Shown here: positions 45,801 through 54,300 of the stretch, piece by piece
Layout: each line of letters starts with the position of its first letter
Numbering within the stretch: position 1 is the stretch's first letter
From: Eubacterium sp.
GTDB lineage: Bacteria > Bacillota > Clostridia > Lachnospirales > Lachnospiraceae
Assembly: GCA_017480495.1 (NCBI GenBank)
Contig: JAFVAQ010000036.1
Span: forward strand, 1-64,000
DNA: 64,000 nt
Direction of reading: 5' to 3'
Notes under the pieces: model-generated
Databases searched by the model: none
The model's input: only the letters and a program-made list of their open reading frames with translations
What the model was told of the DNA's origin: nothing
Position numbers and translations under genes: made by a program

Positions 45801-48387
45801 CACTTGACAGATTTCTATTATTGTTTTGGGCTAATCTATTTTCTACAACAAATGCATCAACAGGCACCCCCTCTTCCAGAGCTGCCTTGATTATCTCACC
45901 TGCATATTCCCCAGCCTCATATACACTGTAATTTCCGCCATACAGCTCCCTGAGTCTGTCATCAAGAGTTCGTCCACCTACCAGGATATACTTATAGCAA
46001 TTACCATGAGCCTCGTAGTTATAGTGCATCTTCGAATACAGTAAATCTACGAAGCTACTTATTTCCCGAGCTGCTCTAGGCCCTGTTACGCCAAGCTTAA
46101 CCTCTCTTGGGCGATAATTATTCTTACCACTTATATCACTTCCGATTACATAGTCAGTCAGAACATTGCCGGTATTCTTCTCATAGAATTCATGTAGCTC
46201 TGTTGGTATCAGCTCAGCATTCCTATAATGAGAATTCGTGCCATATGCAACCTCCATACACTTGAGATATGACTCGTAGGAAGCCATAGGCTCACTATTT
46301 GCTATCTGATTCGCCTCATCAAGTAAGCGTTTCTTAAGCTCTTCATTTTCGGCCAGCTTGGATGCACGTAACAATACTCTGTATTGATAATCAGCATTAT
46401 CAAGCTTATCTCCATCCTTAAGCTGATCCATTTTATCCAGGGTATCATATAGCATCATTCGTGATGCTGGTGGAAGTAGAGATGCTCTCTGAATAAGCCT
46501 GTTGATTCTGATATTTCTAGGTATGTACTCTGGTTCCATACCATTATTATTAATACTATCTGCAGCACGATTAATAAGCACCTCAGCTGCATCTTCTCTA
46601 ATCATAAAACTATTTCTATCTGAGAGAATCTGTTCTGCCTGTGCTTTAACCTCTTCAATATTATTTTGTCTATTCTGCCCTGGTAATAGATTCCTGCCGC
46701 TAAATGTGAGTGGAACCACATGCCTACTCATAAAGCCCAGTTCATTCTCTGATAATATAGTAGCGAAAATAGGCTGATCAGTATTAAATGACTCACATAG
46801 TAATATATTGGCAAAAACTGCATCCTTCGTTATCCCATCTACTATTGGATACCTGTCAGCATATTTCTCCTCATATAATTCATTCAGAGTTCTGTCTCCG
46901 ATAAATATACAGTCATATTTATCCATTCCACGTGATTTTAGCAGACCTTCATTTCCGGATAGCATACTACTAATATACTGCTTCGCTGGCTCCGTTGCTC
47001 TTTTAATCTCACGGTAATCTGTTGGGTTATCCAGATACTCCTGAGCTTTCTCAGCATTTAGTCCATCATATATAGGAATATTACTAATAGCATTTGTTAC
47101 GGTATATCCAGGAACTGTTACCAGCTGTCCGGACTCAGTGTATGCAACACCTGTACAATTAAGTCCCTTAGGATCCTTGAGGAAGCTTCTCATAGTTTCC
47201 AGAATCATAGCATTTGCCTGGTCAGCCTCAGAATACTTCGAATACTTATCACCTGATATGTCACGAATTGAATGGTTCTCGGAATTAACTATGAAGTCAA
47301 ATTCATCACAGCCTATATTAGTCATATTGCCATATATATATATTCTATAAACCGAACCGAAGGTCTCGTAGTAGACCTTGTACATAGCATTCTTAACTTC
47401 ATCAGGAAGAGATAACAGATCCTCTGTATCCAGATCAAAATCAGGAATAATAGCTGTATGTGATCTCATGTCAAATTTGGTGATAGCCTTAAGACCATCT
47501 GTCACAGCCTTCACATTGTCACGACGCATATCTCTATGATAGTTATTTATAGCTGTATCCAGCTCCTGCATACGTGGATAGGTTGGGGACTCACCATTTA
47601 CATACTGTACATGTTCTGGTACATTTATACTACTATTCTTATCTGTAGTATAATAACCCGAGACGATAGTTGTATAATTAACATAGTTGAAGATATTATT
47701 AGTAGGAAGATCGGATAGCTTCTTACCCCTATATTTCTGAAGGAAATTCTTAGCCTGATGGAACATTACAGCTCTCTTACTATCTGTCGGATTTTTCTCA
47801 TCCATCTCATTAAGATATGTACCGCATAGGCCCTGGCTGAATTCAGCCCATTTAGCGGCCATAGTTTCAAATTTCTTCTGTCCGCCGGCGCCCTCCAGAT
47901 ATGCCGCCTTAAATGACATATCATCAGGAACATCCTTGGTTCCAGATAAATCCTGCGAGAAATCGATGAAAATCTGAGATAGTCCATACCAGGTTTCGTA
48001 GTAATTATCCAGATCGGATTCCTTGGTGACATCTATATCAGGGATCTCAACATCCATAATCTTTTCAAGAGCCTGAGAATGAATACGTCCCATGTTCTTA
48101 AGATTTTCCAGTACGCTTCTCTTAGGATTATTATATGTATCGAACATATCCTGTAGCATAGCCTTAATCTCATCACCTGTATAGGTATCAAGACTGGTGG
48201 CCTGTTCGATAGAGAATCCCTTCTCTCCGATTAGATAGAGTCTCAGTGCATTCATACCGGAATCACGTCTATCAAGATTATATCCGTACTTATCATGTAT
48301 TAATTTACACTGCTCGTTATACCATGTCAGATCATCTGGACTCATCTTGAATTTAACATCTGTTGGATTCTTAACTCTCTTTGGCAT
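39820..48387 (-). CDS. Giant modular protein (2855 aa), unknown family
   Basis: The largest gene in the window; soluble, no signal peptide. Residues 1-430 and about 1830-2855 are clearly homologous to the two ends of the 1512-aa protein (for example GMNALRLYLIGEKGFSIEQA against DTALRAFLIADKGFSIERA, and EETMFDYLMAHPEDMNK against EESMFDYLMAHPEDSMK). The extra middle part repeats a short module whose core reads like DEFDFIVNSENHSIRDI (361-377), YDCIFIGDRTLNELYEEKY (491-509), YKYILVGGRTLDDRLREL (799-815) and YDLIKVGNFSLREW near 1400. The C-terminus is Lys/Asn-rich. I recognise no catalytic motif. The ATG at 48387 follows GAGGAA. Confidence 0.88.
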   Translation of the reverse strand: MPKRVKNPTDVKFKMSPDDLTWYNEQCKLIHDKYGYNLDRRDSGMNALRLYLIGEKGFSIEQATSLDTYTGDEIKAMLQDMFDTYNNPKRSVLENLKNMGRIHSQALEKIMDVEIPDIDVTKESDLDNYYETWYGLSQIFIDFSQDLSGTKDVPDDMSFKAAYLEGAGGQKKFETMAAKWAEFSQGLCGTYLNEMDEKNPTDSKRAVMFHQAKNFLQKYRGKKLSDLPTNNIFNYVNYTTIVSGYYTTDKNSSINVPEHVQYVNGESPTYPRMQELDTAINNYHRDMRRDNVKAVTDGLKAITKFDMRSHTAIIPDFDLDTEDLLSLPDEVKNAMYKVYYETFGSVYRIYIYGNMTNIGCDEFDFIVNSENHSIRDISGDKYSKYSEADQANAMILETMRSFLKDPKGLNCTGVAYTESGQLVTVPGYTVTNAISNIPIYDGLNAEKAQEYLDNPTDYREIKRATEPAKQYISSMLSGNEGLLKSRGMDKYDCIFIGDRTLNELYEEKYADRYPIVDGITKDAVFANILLCESFNTDQPIFATILSENELGFMSRHVVPLTFSGRNLLPGQNRQNNIEEVKAQAEQILSDRNSFMIREDAAEVLINRAADSINNNGMEPEYIPRNIRINRLIQRASLLPPASRMMLYDTLDKMDQLKDGDKLDNADYQYRVLLRASKLAENEELKKRLLDEANQIANSEPMASYESYLKCMEVAYGTNSHYRNAELIPTELHEFYEKNTGNVLTDYVIGSDISGKNNYRPREVKLGVTGPRAAREISSFVDLLYSKMHYNYEAHGNCYKYILVGGRTLDDRLRELYGGNYSVYEAGEYAGEIIKAALEEGVPVDAFVVENRLAQNNNRNLSSVPIHIVEHGRSYEDLDPELLAEQKAAYERVFQNATVDGQRRVAIEDEQEIRAKEEMLLRNSFNDLGRIQSNPTFQPSNPLFSAMKAKFYGNNKFTVGEIKDDNNKYTDAEKEALKTSIVPERGVPVVYICLKLAEESLKLKAQGQPGYTLKQIFSVNELSDLKQKYADEFLRVCAENDVDTYLRTMVNGGKAMKQLHAQENPVSESSKSLDAMRSAHLGYNYGVCQCLLDVKQEIEKNPANDAYMAKIGLIDKPEDSDKLQMELFDYASVFRCIAEADTKKYKIEIGNTDVASDISEFEAEASLLMHFKECSIKGEDPYKDAANYINNHSSLNDSEYIEQIPVINNQLRLSKNDSIQKIIDDEFFDAYYIDFDKISRIQNNNEAGNLADCVQIVTPAVKKQLERDREIEWEMSGLTNRLAKNNLRITALFENGREPSDKEVQDIYDATFTPLFETEAVRSFLEANPELDEYDLIKVGNFSLREWAQRTESPLNLQALALQCVADISVPLKVIPIQYDAANSSYKQSEAAYLVQNTAERNRLFVQCPELSTVQKYKEYYTLQNPRQDVSGISEEVWENMRENAIGELHSRGLIADDKIISTDDILAAGDPVIKTRTMEKSLETFFGPKQKFVKQWAELGTKVYTKDQFLEFTEDMDPKSFTDNEFATIAFFTSLDSEVLEPEIVPGVRPENLDMTGRLLMSSNNWTTDISTNGLLQPRFNNGHVYKHSVKPARRCAADAIDDYENGSAERLVTTVANGVKFSIGQICCKENFTPEKDAHLLSHMLTKAVAVMNKTPELKQQFEAKFTPEELKLIQVIIKMNTLTDNYCIAQDKLKNQENLSAEDRTKYITDIKKYKHFNNLWSENYNNLFSSHETEQQMEQLALKKAQLANNPELNTAADADYHKYLVNNFKPTQEFMDTVLNDEMVNEIGNSVFVDTASLNNKLSELIDRNKAANDAINQEKVYPDPNTNTVYTFTVEPEVAFKNQQDAYSSYYIIDSVKELIANSLTKEEILSICQKYNQQAEQNGWAQADARPELDSINIITGIYINGNNPVGAKVFFNMVFEALQQSPEKLAQFKSEVDAIKLPTEKSFEELVDYPENRTIDDKIRQIQNDRNMNQADKTANINMLNDLRKHLAVRKESTYKFISKYENRDHAGTVLRDTAIQTMEQYKDGRYVGMMEPVMEPSGRTERYNVVKPEFAAEVLELENGDLELSQQHIDNMVRIINKMTEYGMITGQGRVEQRHKYYANTRVTEAKLQLKEAVRSGDLARIRQAKEAYETEAAHMREIHQMIQEAFPDKKYAPGNMDSIREAAVPAEFTIDYVTDSRKNGLYQIGEAAMRAGIPIAEYLKHPAKHIAQHYRNRVATEGFEAVSNTSGSFLDNYKKLKDLGDREKHGLVFINSDGGVPSYVINRQIDGMVAYESDNNKARNFLRMGENMVKIYEAEIYREGEFMKGFANLTQKNSQDVTAEERQQFRQNMKMVFLSGDKIKKTDIPFVQADEYGLKFTAEPNNLSYELSKQNLYNQIIQNYRKSIPDAPNANNEAKQIVEETMFDYLMAHPEDMNKAEFKALEKEALSAGTKLRIARDEAERGNTPADKYKKWKKDFAVEYDRMAAYNKDKDTKLNKRLSELQKGIVKAGMSTKQGAALKKRKYLEEYNELINNRIAELKEEFSCKELTEHYTRERVSQLRTLKANYTNPIPKLPTLVSADPQARVQDIQLIGNRALDNVWEGPLKNLDTYITWRLSKPDMEGMRRSDMSDEEWKMAYKNAILGQNLEKPVLDVFEDIHPVQAQARDEKRIEAQAKSADEIMLDAIKEENKLSDRGTDPDNLYNYAINRLPNEITKDNRIGGLDDPEFGAHNKICIMQIIAIPIACQIAKSHQGQLPVKGGIQGIVKKLKTNEAFLKICSNYVKEIQEEYNGMNNIGEDINITEFASYNKLIQDIGSRKMLTDIAAEQKKVNEANKNKDINKDKNIQQGGPKNEEKKGPKKQY

Positions 48388-48396
48388 ATCAATTCC

Positions 48397-50181
48397 TCAC
48401 TTTTTTATCTTAATTTCGGTTTTACCCTTCTTCTTTGTTTCAGTTTTCCCCTTCTTATTTACCTCTGTTTTGCTTATATTAGAATTCTTCCTGACTACCT
48501 TCTTCTCTGGCTCCGGAGCAGGATTCTTAGCACCCATATCTTTAAGAGACGTGATCCTCTGCTCTCTCTCCCTAATTATCTCATTAATAGGAGCATTCTT
48601 ATCTCCTATATATTTCGACTTGGACTCAATACACTTCCTGATTTCGTCACCATACTTCTTGAATTCCTTCGAGAAGTTATTCCTAATCTTTCCGTCATCT
48701 GTAAGTGGACCGAAGCCCTGATCATGCCACTTCTCATACTCAGCTGATACCTCCTCCAGATCCTTCAGATATGTCAGGAATTCATTTACACTGGTCTTAG
48801 GTCCGAGGTTAAGTCCATCCTTCAGCTTGCCAAGGAAATTCTTGTATTCTGTACTGTTCCAGTAGCCCTTACCAGTATTTTTGAGTACATCTATCGTCTT
48901 ATCACATAGAGCAACTGTGTCTGTCATATACTGGAGAATACTCATATCTCTCTCTAGTCTTCTCTGTTCAGAAGCATACTTCCTGTCAAGAGCACCTGTT
49001 TTTCTCTCGAGTCTGTCCTTATGAGCCTTAATCTTCTGATCCAGTTCATTTTCTGGAGCACCCATTTCCTTAGCATATTGATTATTCTCTCTCATAGTAT
49101 ATGATATGAGATCACTTACCAGATTCATCCTGTAGGTGCTGTCACCCTCAGAGGTAGGAATATTGGTCTTCTTCATATACTTTCTGCATTCTTCAATAAG
49201 CTTCTTATTCTCGGCAACTATTGTTGCATAAGTGACCTGGTTATTATCCTTAAGACCACGAACATACTTTAATTGTCTTTGAATATCTTTCAGACGCTTA
49301 TTGTCAGATGCAAGGATTCTATCCTCTACCTGCTTATTCTTCTCCGCAGCCTTCTCCCACTCTTCCTCATTTACGAAGCTCATCTGAAGCTCATTATCCA
49401 GGAACCAGTTTCTGACCATTTTGTGAATATTCTTAACACGTCCCTGCTGTGACTTGCCATCATATACGGCACCAATCACTTTGCCAAGCTGACTATAGCT
49501 GGTAACACGTATCAGATTATACTTATCATCAGCAATATATACACCATCCGGTATCTCAGTCAGTCCGCTTCCTCTGAAGTACTCTCCAGTCTCTGAATCA
49601 TAGAAGCCAGACAAATGTGACTTACCATCGCCCTCCTGTAGCATCTGTGAAGTATCAATACTTCCAAGCTCCATACCGTGCTCAGTTGTTCCTATGATTA
49701 TCCTCTTAGCTCCACGGACATTCTGAAGTGGAAATGCCATATTGGTATGCTCCTGTGCCATAGAACAAAACAGTGTTGTATCCAGGTTTGGAACCTTCCT
49801 CAGATCATTTGTTCCATGGAACCAGCTTGTGAAGAGACCCGGAACAGGATCTCTCAGAATCATCTTGAACTTGACTCTGTCAGCGAAGCCATCAGCTCCT
49901 ATATGGCTCTTCTCATATTCTTCAGCCTTCTGTCTGATAAGCTTGACGCTCTCACCGGCTGATACAGCACCGCGGCTGTGTCCTGTAATGTGAATATGTA
50001 TATCATGTGGTTGTTCCTGCTTACCCATCCACTTGTTGAAAATAGGATTCATGAACTGCACAGCAAAATTCTGACCATATACTCTGGTATTCTCAATACT
50101 GTATTCACCTACATTGAATGCGCCCTTGAATAGTGGGATATCAGGAGTAGGTCCAGCTATGCTGTATCTATACTTCTCCAT
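48397..50181 (-). CDS. Lipase-like (GHSRG) effector-type protein, 5' end uncertain
   Basis: The frame from the first ATG gives 594 aa. Residues 1-230 resemble an alpha/beta hydrolase: HIHITGHSRGAVSAGESV carries a GxSxG nucleophile elbow (Ser in GHSRG), DPVPGLFTSW could supply the acid and HGMELG or HTNMAF the His. This layout is close to class 3 lipases and DUF2235-type phospholipase effectors. The rest is long coiled coil and helices with a Lys-rich end. The ATG at 50181 has a poor ribosome site. The frame stays open for 93 more codons to a TGA at 50461 that is in frame with the upstream gene, so this is probably the second half of one protein of about 987 aa. Confidence 0.8.
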   Translation of the reverse strand: MEKYRYSIAGPTPDIPLFKGAFNVGEYSIENTRVYGQNFAVQFMNPIFNKWMGKQEQPHDIHIHITGHSRGAVSAGESVKLIRQKAEEYEKSHIGADGFADRVKFKMILRDPVPGLFTSWFHGTNDLRKVPNLDTTLFCSMAQEHTNMAFPLQNVRGAKRIIIGTTEHGMELGSIDTSQMLQEGDGKSHLSGFYDSETGEYFRGSGLTEIPDGVYIADDKYNLIRVTSYSQLGKVIGAVYDGKSQQGRVKNIHKMVRNWFLDNELQMSFVNEEEWEKAAEKNKQVEDRILASDNKRLKDIQRQLKYVRGLKDNNQVTYATIVAENKKLIEECRKYMKKTNIPTSEGDSTYRMNLVSDLISYTMRENNQYAKEMGAPENELDQKIKAHKDRLERKTGALDRKYASEQRRLERDMSILQYMTDTVALCDKTIDVLKNTGKGYWNSTEYKNFLGKLKDGLNLGPKTSVNEFLTYLKDLEEVSAEYEKWHDQGFGPLTDDGKIRNNFSKEFKKYGDEIRKCIESKSKYIGDKNAPINEIIREREQRITSLKDMGAKNPAPEPEKKVVRKNSNISKTEVNKKGKTETKKKGKTEIKIKK

Positions 50182-50460
50182 ATCTTTGCCATCATCTGAT
50201 TTGGCAGGAGTTTTCTTCCTGCGTATGTGTGCATATTTCTTATTCTCATTTTTATCTACCAGTTCCCCGAACTGTGCCTCTATACTCTTCTTCTCACTAA
50301 CTGTACCATCTCCAAAGGCTTTACCATGCTGACCTGCATATTCACGCCTGGCCTCCTGGAAACCGGAACCAGCAAAATCCAGCTCCAGAACCTCCTCACC
50401 TTTCTTCAGATACTTATTTCCAAGTGAGTGATATATATTAATCCTTCTCTCTTCAGCTGG
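50182..50460 (-). pseudogene. Open segment joining the lipase frame to the upstream gene
   Basis: These 279 bases are 93 sense codons in the same frame as both neighbours. They read PAEERRINIYHSLGNKYL, then GEEVLELDFAGSGFQEARRE and on to the lipase ATG, with ordinary protein-like composition. There is no ATG, GTG or TTG in frame, so the segment is translated only by reading through the TGA at 50463-50461 or from a rare start. Confidence 0.7.
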
Positions 50461-51360
50461 TCAACGATGCATCTCATCTATATCATCGTATATCTCCTCG
50501 CCAAATACTTCCTTGATTGCCTGACGATTACTCTTAGTAATCTTATTATGCTTATGACCCTCATGTATATCAAACTCTTCCAGCTCTTCATCTGAAAGCC
50601 TGGCCATAATATAATCCTTCTTGCCTCTTACAGCCTGCTTCTGCTCTATTGTCAGCTCCTGATAAAGAGTTGTAGTACTTATCAAATCAAGATAGTTTTC
50701 TGCCGGCGACCCCTTCTTAGTCTGCTGAACCGGATTTAGATAGCCATTACTCTTATAGAACTCAGCATAATTCTCATCATTCGCATACTCTGTTGGACGG
50801 AGCTCAATTAGGCTCGATGCATTGAATACACTTTCGAAAGCCTTCATTCTGTGCGACTCCAGTGAACGAGTGAAACCACCAATTTCAGCCAGTAACTGAT
50901 ATCTATCTGCAACTGAAGTAATTGGTGTACTCTCTATTTTACTGAGAAGCTCTATTCCCATCTTCTCACTATCAGGTGAGATATCATCAGAATAAACCTC
51001 TTCAAAAATCATAGACAAGAGCTTCAAATCTGATGGTGTCCATCCATTAGCAAATGCCTTCCTCAGAAAACCGCACTCATAATATTCAATAGAATTCTTG
51101 TTGCCCAGATCGGCAAGCTTATTCATTCTACCATTTAAGCAAACTATCATATAGTTTCGCATATCTAAAACTCTAAACAGTGGTAATTCATTCTTCTTGC
51201 GGTATTCATTATAGCCATCCATTACCTGCTCAAGAGTGCGCCATATTGCATCATTGATATATGAACCATTAGCCAGATCCTGCTCTATATCATTTCCAAG
51301 ATCTTCTTCTATATCATTTCCACTATTTAATAATTCTTTTTCGAAATCTGATTCCTTCAT
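50461..51360 (-). CDS. Helical GWT-module protein, first part of the broken lipase gene
   Basis: A soluble 299-aa frame. It opens MKESDFEKELLNSG and has a short acidic duplication (DIEEDLGNDIEQDL). The helical body carries a GWT module (FANGWTPSDLKLLSMIFEEVY, in part) like those in the 1812-aa protein. It ends EIYDDIDEMHR followed by TGA. After the stop the same frame continues into the lipase-like protein. The ATG at 51360 has GAGG nine bases before it. I do not recognise a family. Confidence 0.75.
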   Translation of the reverse strand: MKESDFEKELLNSGNDIEEDLGNDIEQDLANGSYINDAIWRTLEQVMDGYNEYRKKNELPLFRVLDMRNYMIVCLNGRMNKLADLGNKNSIEYYECGFLRKAFANGWTPSDLKLLSMIFEEVYSDDISPDSEKMGIELLSKIESTPITSVADRYQLLAEIGGFTRSLESHRMKAFESVFNASSLIELRPTEYANDENYAEFYKSNGYLNPVQQTKKGSPAENYLDLISTTTLYQELTIEQKQAVRGKKDYIMARLSDEELEEFDIHEGHKHNKITKSNRQAIKEVFGEEIYDDIDEMHR

Positions 51361-51374
51361 AAATCATTACCTCT

Positions 51375-54300
51375 TTATACCTTCCGGCTTTTATCATGCT
51401 CATTTCCCTTGTGTCTGGTTGGTCTAGGATATCTTTTCTCTATGAAACGCTGCTTCATGTATCTGTCTCCGGGAAGGACCTCCTGCTCTTTGAAGTTCGG
51501 ATCACTTAGTTTTTCCTTATTCTTTCCCCTGTATTTCTGATTTAGATCACAGCCCTTCAGTATACTTTGATCCTGAACAAGGGTGATTATGGTATCTGCT
51601 GTTTTCATACCTGCCTGCATTCCATTCTTCGCATACTCCGAATATATATTATTAATAGTCATATTAGCAAAGTTCTGGAAATCCGTATTCTTAAGAAGTC
51701 TACGGGCAAATACATCCTGCTCTACACCATTTGGGAGAGATCCCATCCTCTCACTTATTTCAGCTGTTATACATTCAGCCAGAAGCTCTATATGCTTGTC
51801 TAATCTATCACGATCCGGCTCGACGAATTCTGCTTTGAATTCCTTTATCTTACTCTTTAAAGTGTATTTCTTATTAGTAACAGGCTTATCATATACACTG
51901 GACTCCAGCTTTCCACTGGCATCCAGATCAGCCTCATTGACTATGGAGCCATAACCAAGATTCAGATCAGAATTCAGACTATTATCCAGCTCACGGTATC
52001 CGGCCGGAAGGGAAATACCCGCAGTGGCTCTCTCTATCTCACTCTTATATAGAGCATTCCACTCATCTGCTGACAGCTCTGACTCCTCCAGAAGTTCCAT
52101 ATCCTTCTGCTGCAGTTTCCATCTCTTATAGTTTTTAATATTATCAAGATAATGGTCCTTTGTATTATTCTTTACACGATCTCCTATCATCTTCGTATCA
52201 CGGGCATATCTCTCCGGATCCTTTGGATCCAGGAATTTAGGTATATTGCCCATCTTACGAGTCGGATTCTCCCTGATAGAAAGGAGCTGTTCTGTACGTT
52301 CTATATAATAACTCTCTGTAACCCTATGCAGCCTGTAATCATCAGCCAGATCCTTAAGTCTATCTTCTACCATATCTTTAAATATCTCTACTGACTCATT
52401 TAAACTTTTCTGATTGCCAGTCTTTACAGCCTTATTAATTCTCTTCTGGAGTCTTTCGATATTCTTATTAAAACGAGTATCAATATTCTTAGCATCATCC
52501 CCCAGTACATTCAGCTCGGAATTGTAATCCTTCTTCCACTTATTATACTGAGCTGCCACCTTAGATCTGCCACTTAGCCCCAGATTCTCATGAGCCTCCA
52601 GAGCTTTTTTCTCAAGCTCCTTATACTCCGGCTTCATACTATCCTCCGGATGAGCCATCAGGTAGTCAAACATGCTTTCTTCTATACTTTCCAGTGCCAC
52701 ATCGGCATCTACTATAGCTTCCAGATGCTTATAATCTCCAGCATCATCTTTTTCTTTATTGCTATCTGACTTTCTTTCATTGGCTTCATTAATTCTTTCC
52801 AGATCTTTTAAGCTGGTTTCATATTTCTTAATTATATCCTTATACTTATCCTTCTGGGATAGAAGCTCCTGGTAATTAGAGGTCTTAGGAATTACACCAC
52901 CAAGGTCATCTGTCTGTACTACAGGCAAATGCCTTCTTTCTATATTGCCCCCCTCCAGGAATGCTTCCTTGAGGCCATCCTTAAGATCATTATAGTCCTG
53001 ACCCTTTTCTTCACCTTCTACTATATCTGCCAGCGCACTCTGATATGTATCTTCGCGATTTACAGTGTTCGTCGCCTCATCCATTATCAGCATCTTATAT
53101 CTTTCGAGTTCCATCCTCTTCTCAGGATCAGACTCCATAAGGATAATACCATCCAGCACTCTGTTAACGTACAGATTTGTATCACCCAGGCCAATATCAT
53201 TATTAATTCTATTTTTGTCGTCATGTGTCGAGTAACTTCGCTCATAGAGCTTTTCATATGACGAAAGGAATGAGTCCCCTTTATTGTACTTCTCCAGTGA
53301 ATGATTCTTTGTACTTTTTCTTACATATTCCAGAAGATGCTTTCCCGGATTCTCTAAAAATTCTTCAGGGGTTATACCCATTTTTTCACATGCATTTGCA
53401 GCCTGATAAAGTCCATTAAGCTTGCTGTCATTCAGAGTATCCAAAGAGAATTCAGGTGGCACGTCAGCATTTCTGACAGTGTAGACATTTCCAGGTGCCA
53501 CATCTATATCTCCAAAGTTTTCTCTGACGCTCTGGAAAAGCCCTTCCATCTTTCTATGTTCAGTCTCATAGGCTTCCTTAGCCACTCTTATTTTATCCAG
53601 ACTACCGGAATCTACTGCTTTCTGAAGCTCTTTCCTCGCCTTAATAAGCTTCGCATGTACATATATCTTAGTCCCCTGCTCAATAGGAGCATCCTTATCT
53701 ACATATCCTGCTTCCTTGATTTTCTTTAATGTTTCAAGAACCTTTGCCTTTGAACCCTCAGACATGGTCACAGGATTATTTTCCAAATCCTGTACCAGCT
53801 TAGGATTAGTAGAAACAGTTATCTGTATCTCAGAGCCAGGTAGAGACTCAGTCTTCTGCATGTCGCCATACTTACCATAATGTCCCCCCTGCAGCTTATC
53901 CATTGACTCGATTGCTCTGGTTTCAAGTATTACCCCGGCTGTATCAGTGAAGAAGTAACTGGAAAAGAAGGTGTAAGAACCGGCTCTCTCACTCAGCTGA
54001 TTATTTACCTGATCAAGCATTTCCTTATCATCATCAGTAACAGCTGTCTTCTTTAAATTCTCAATCTTTTTATCATAAGGTTTAGTAGTTAGTTCTTCGA
54101 AATCCTTGTCATAAGTATACTTTACTTCACTTATTTCATTTCCAATATTATTATCCGTACCAATCAGCTTATATGGCTTATTTTTATAAGTCTGCATAAC
54201 TATATTATAAAAAGCCATCTGCTCTTCAAGGGATGTAGCCATACGTGTAAAGCCATCAGGAGAAGTTGTATTTCTTCGTTCCTTCCATTTTTCTCCTTCG

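Noticed and set aside
50461..50463. TGA as a selenocysteine codon.
   Set aside because: The neighbouring residues (MHR before, PAEERR after) do not resemble a redox Cys site, and I see no clear selenocysteine insertion hairpin. A nonsense change from an Arg codon is simpler.
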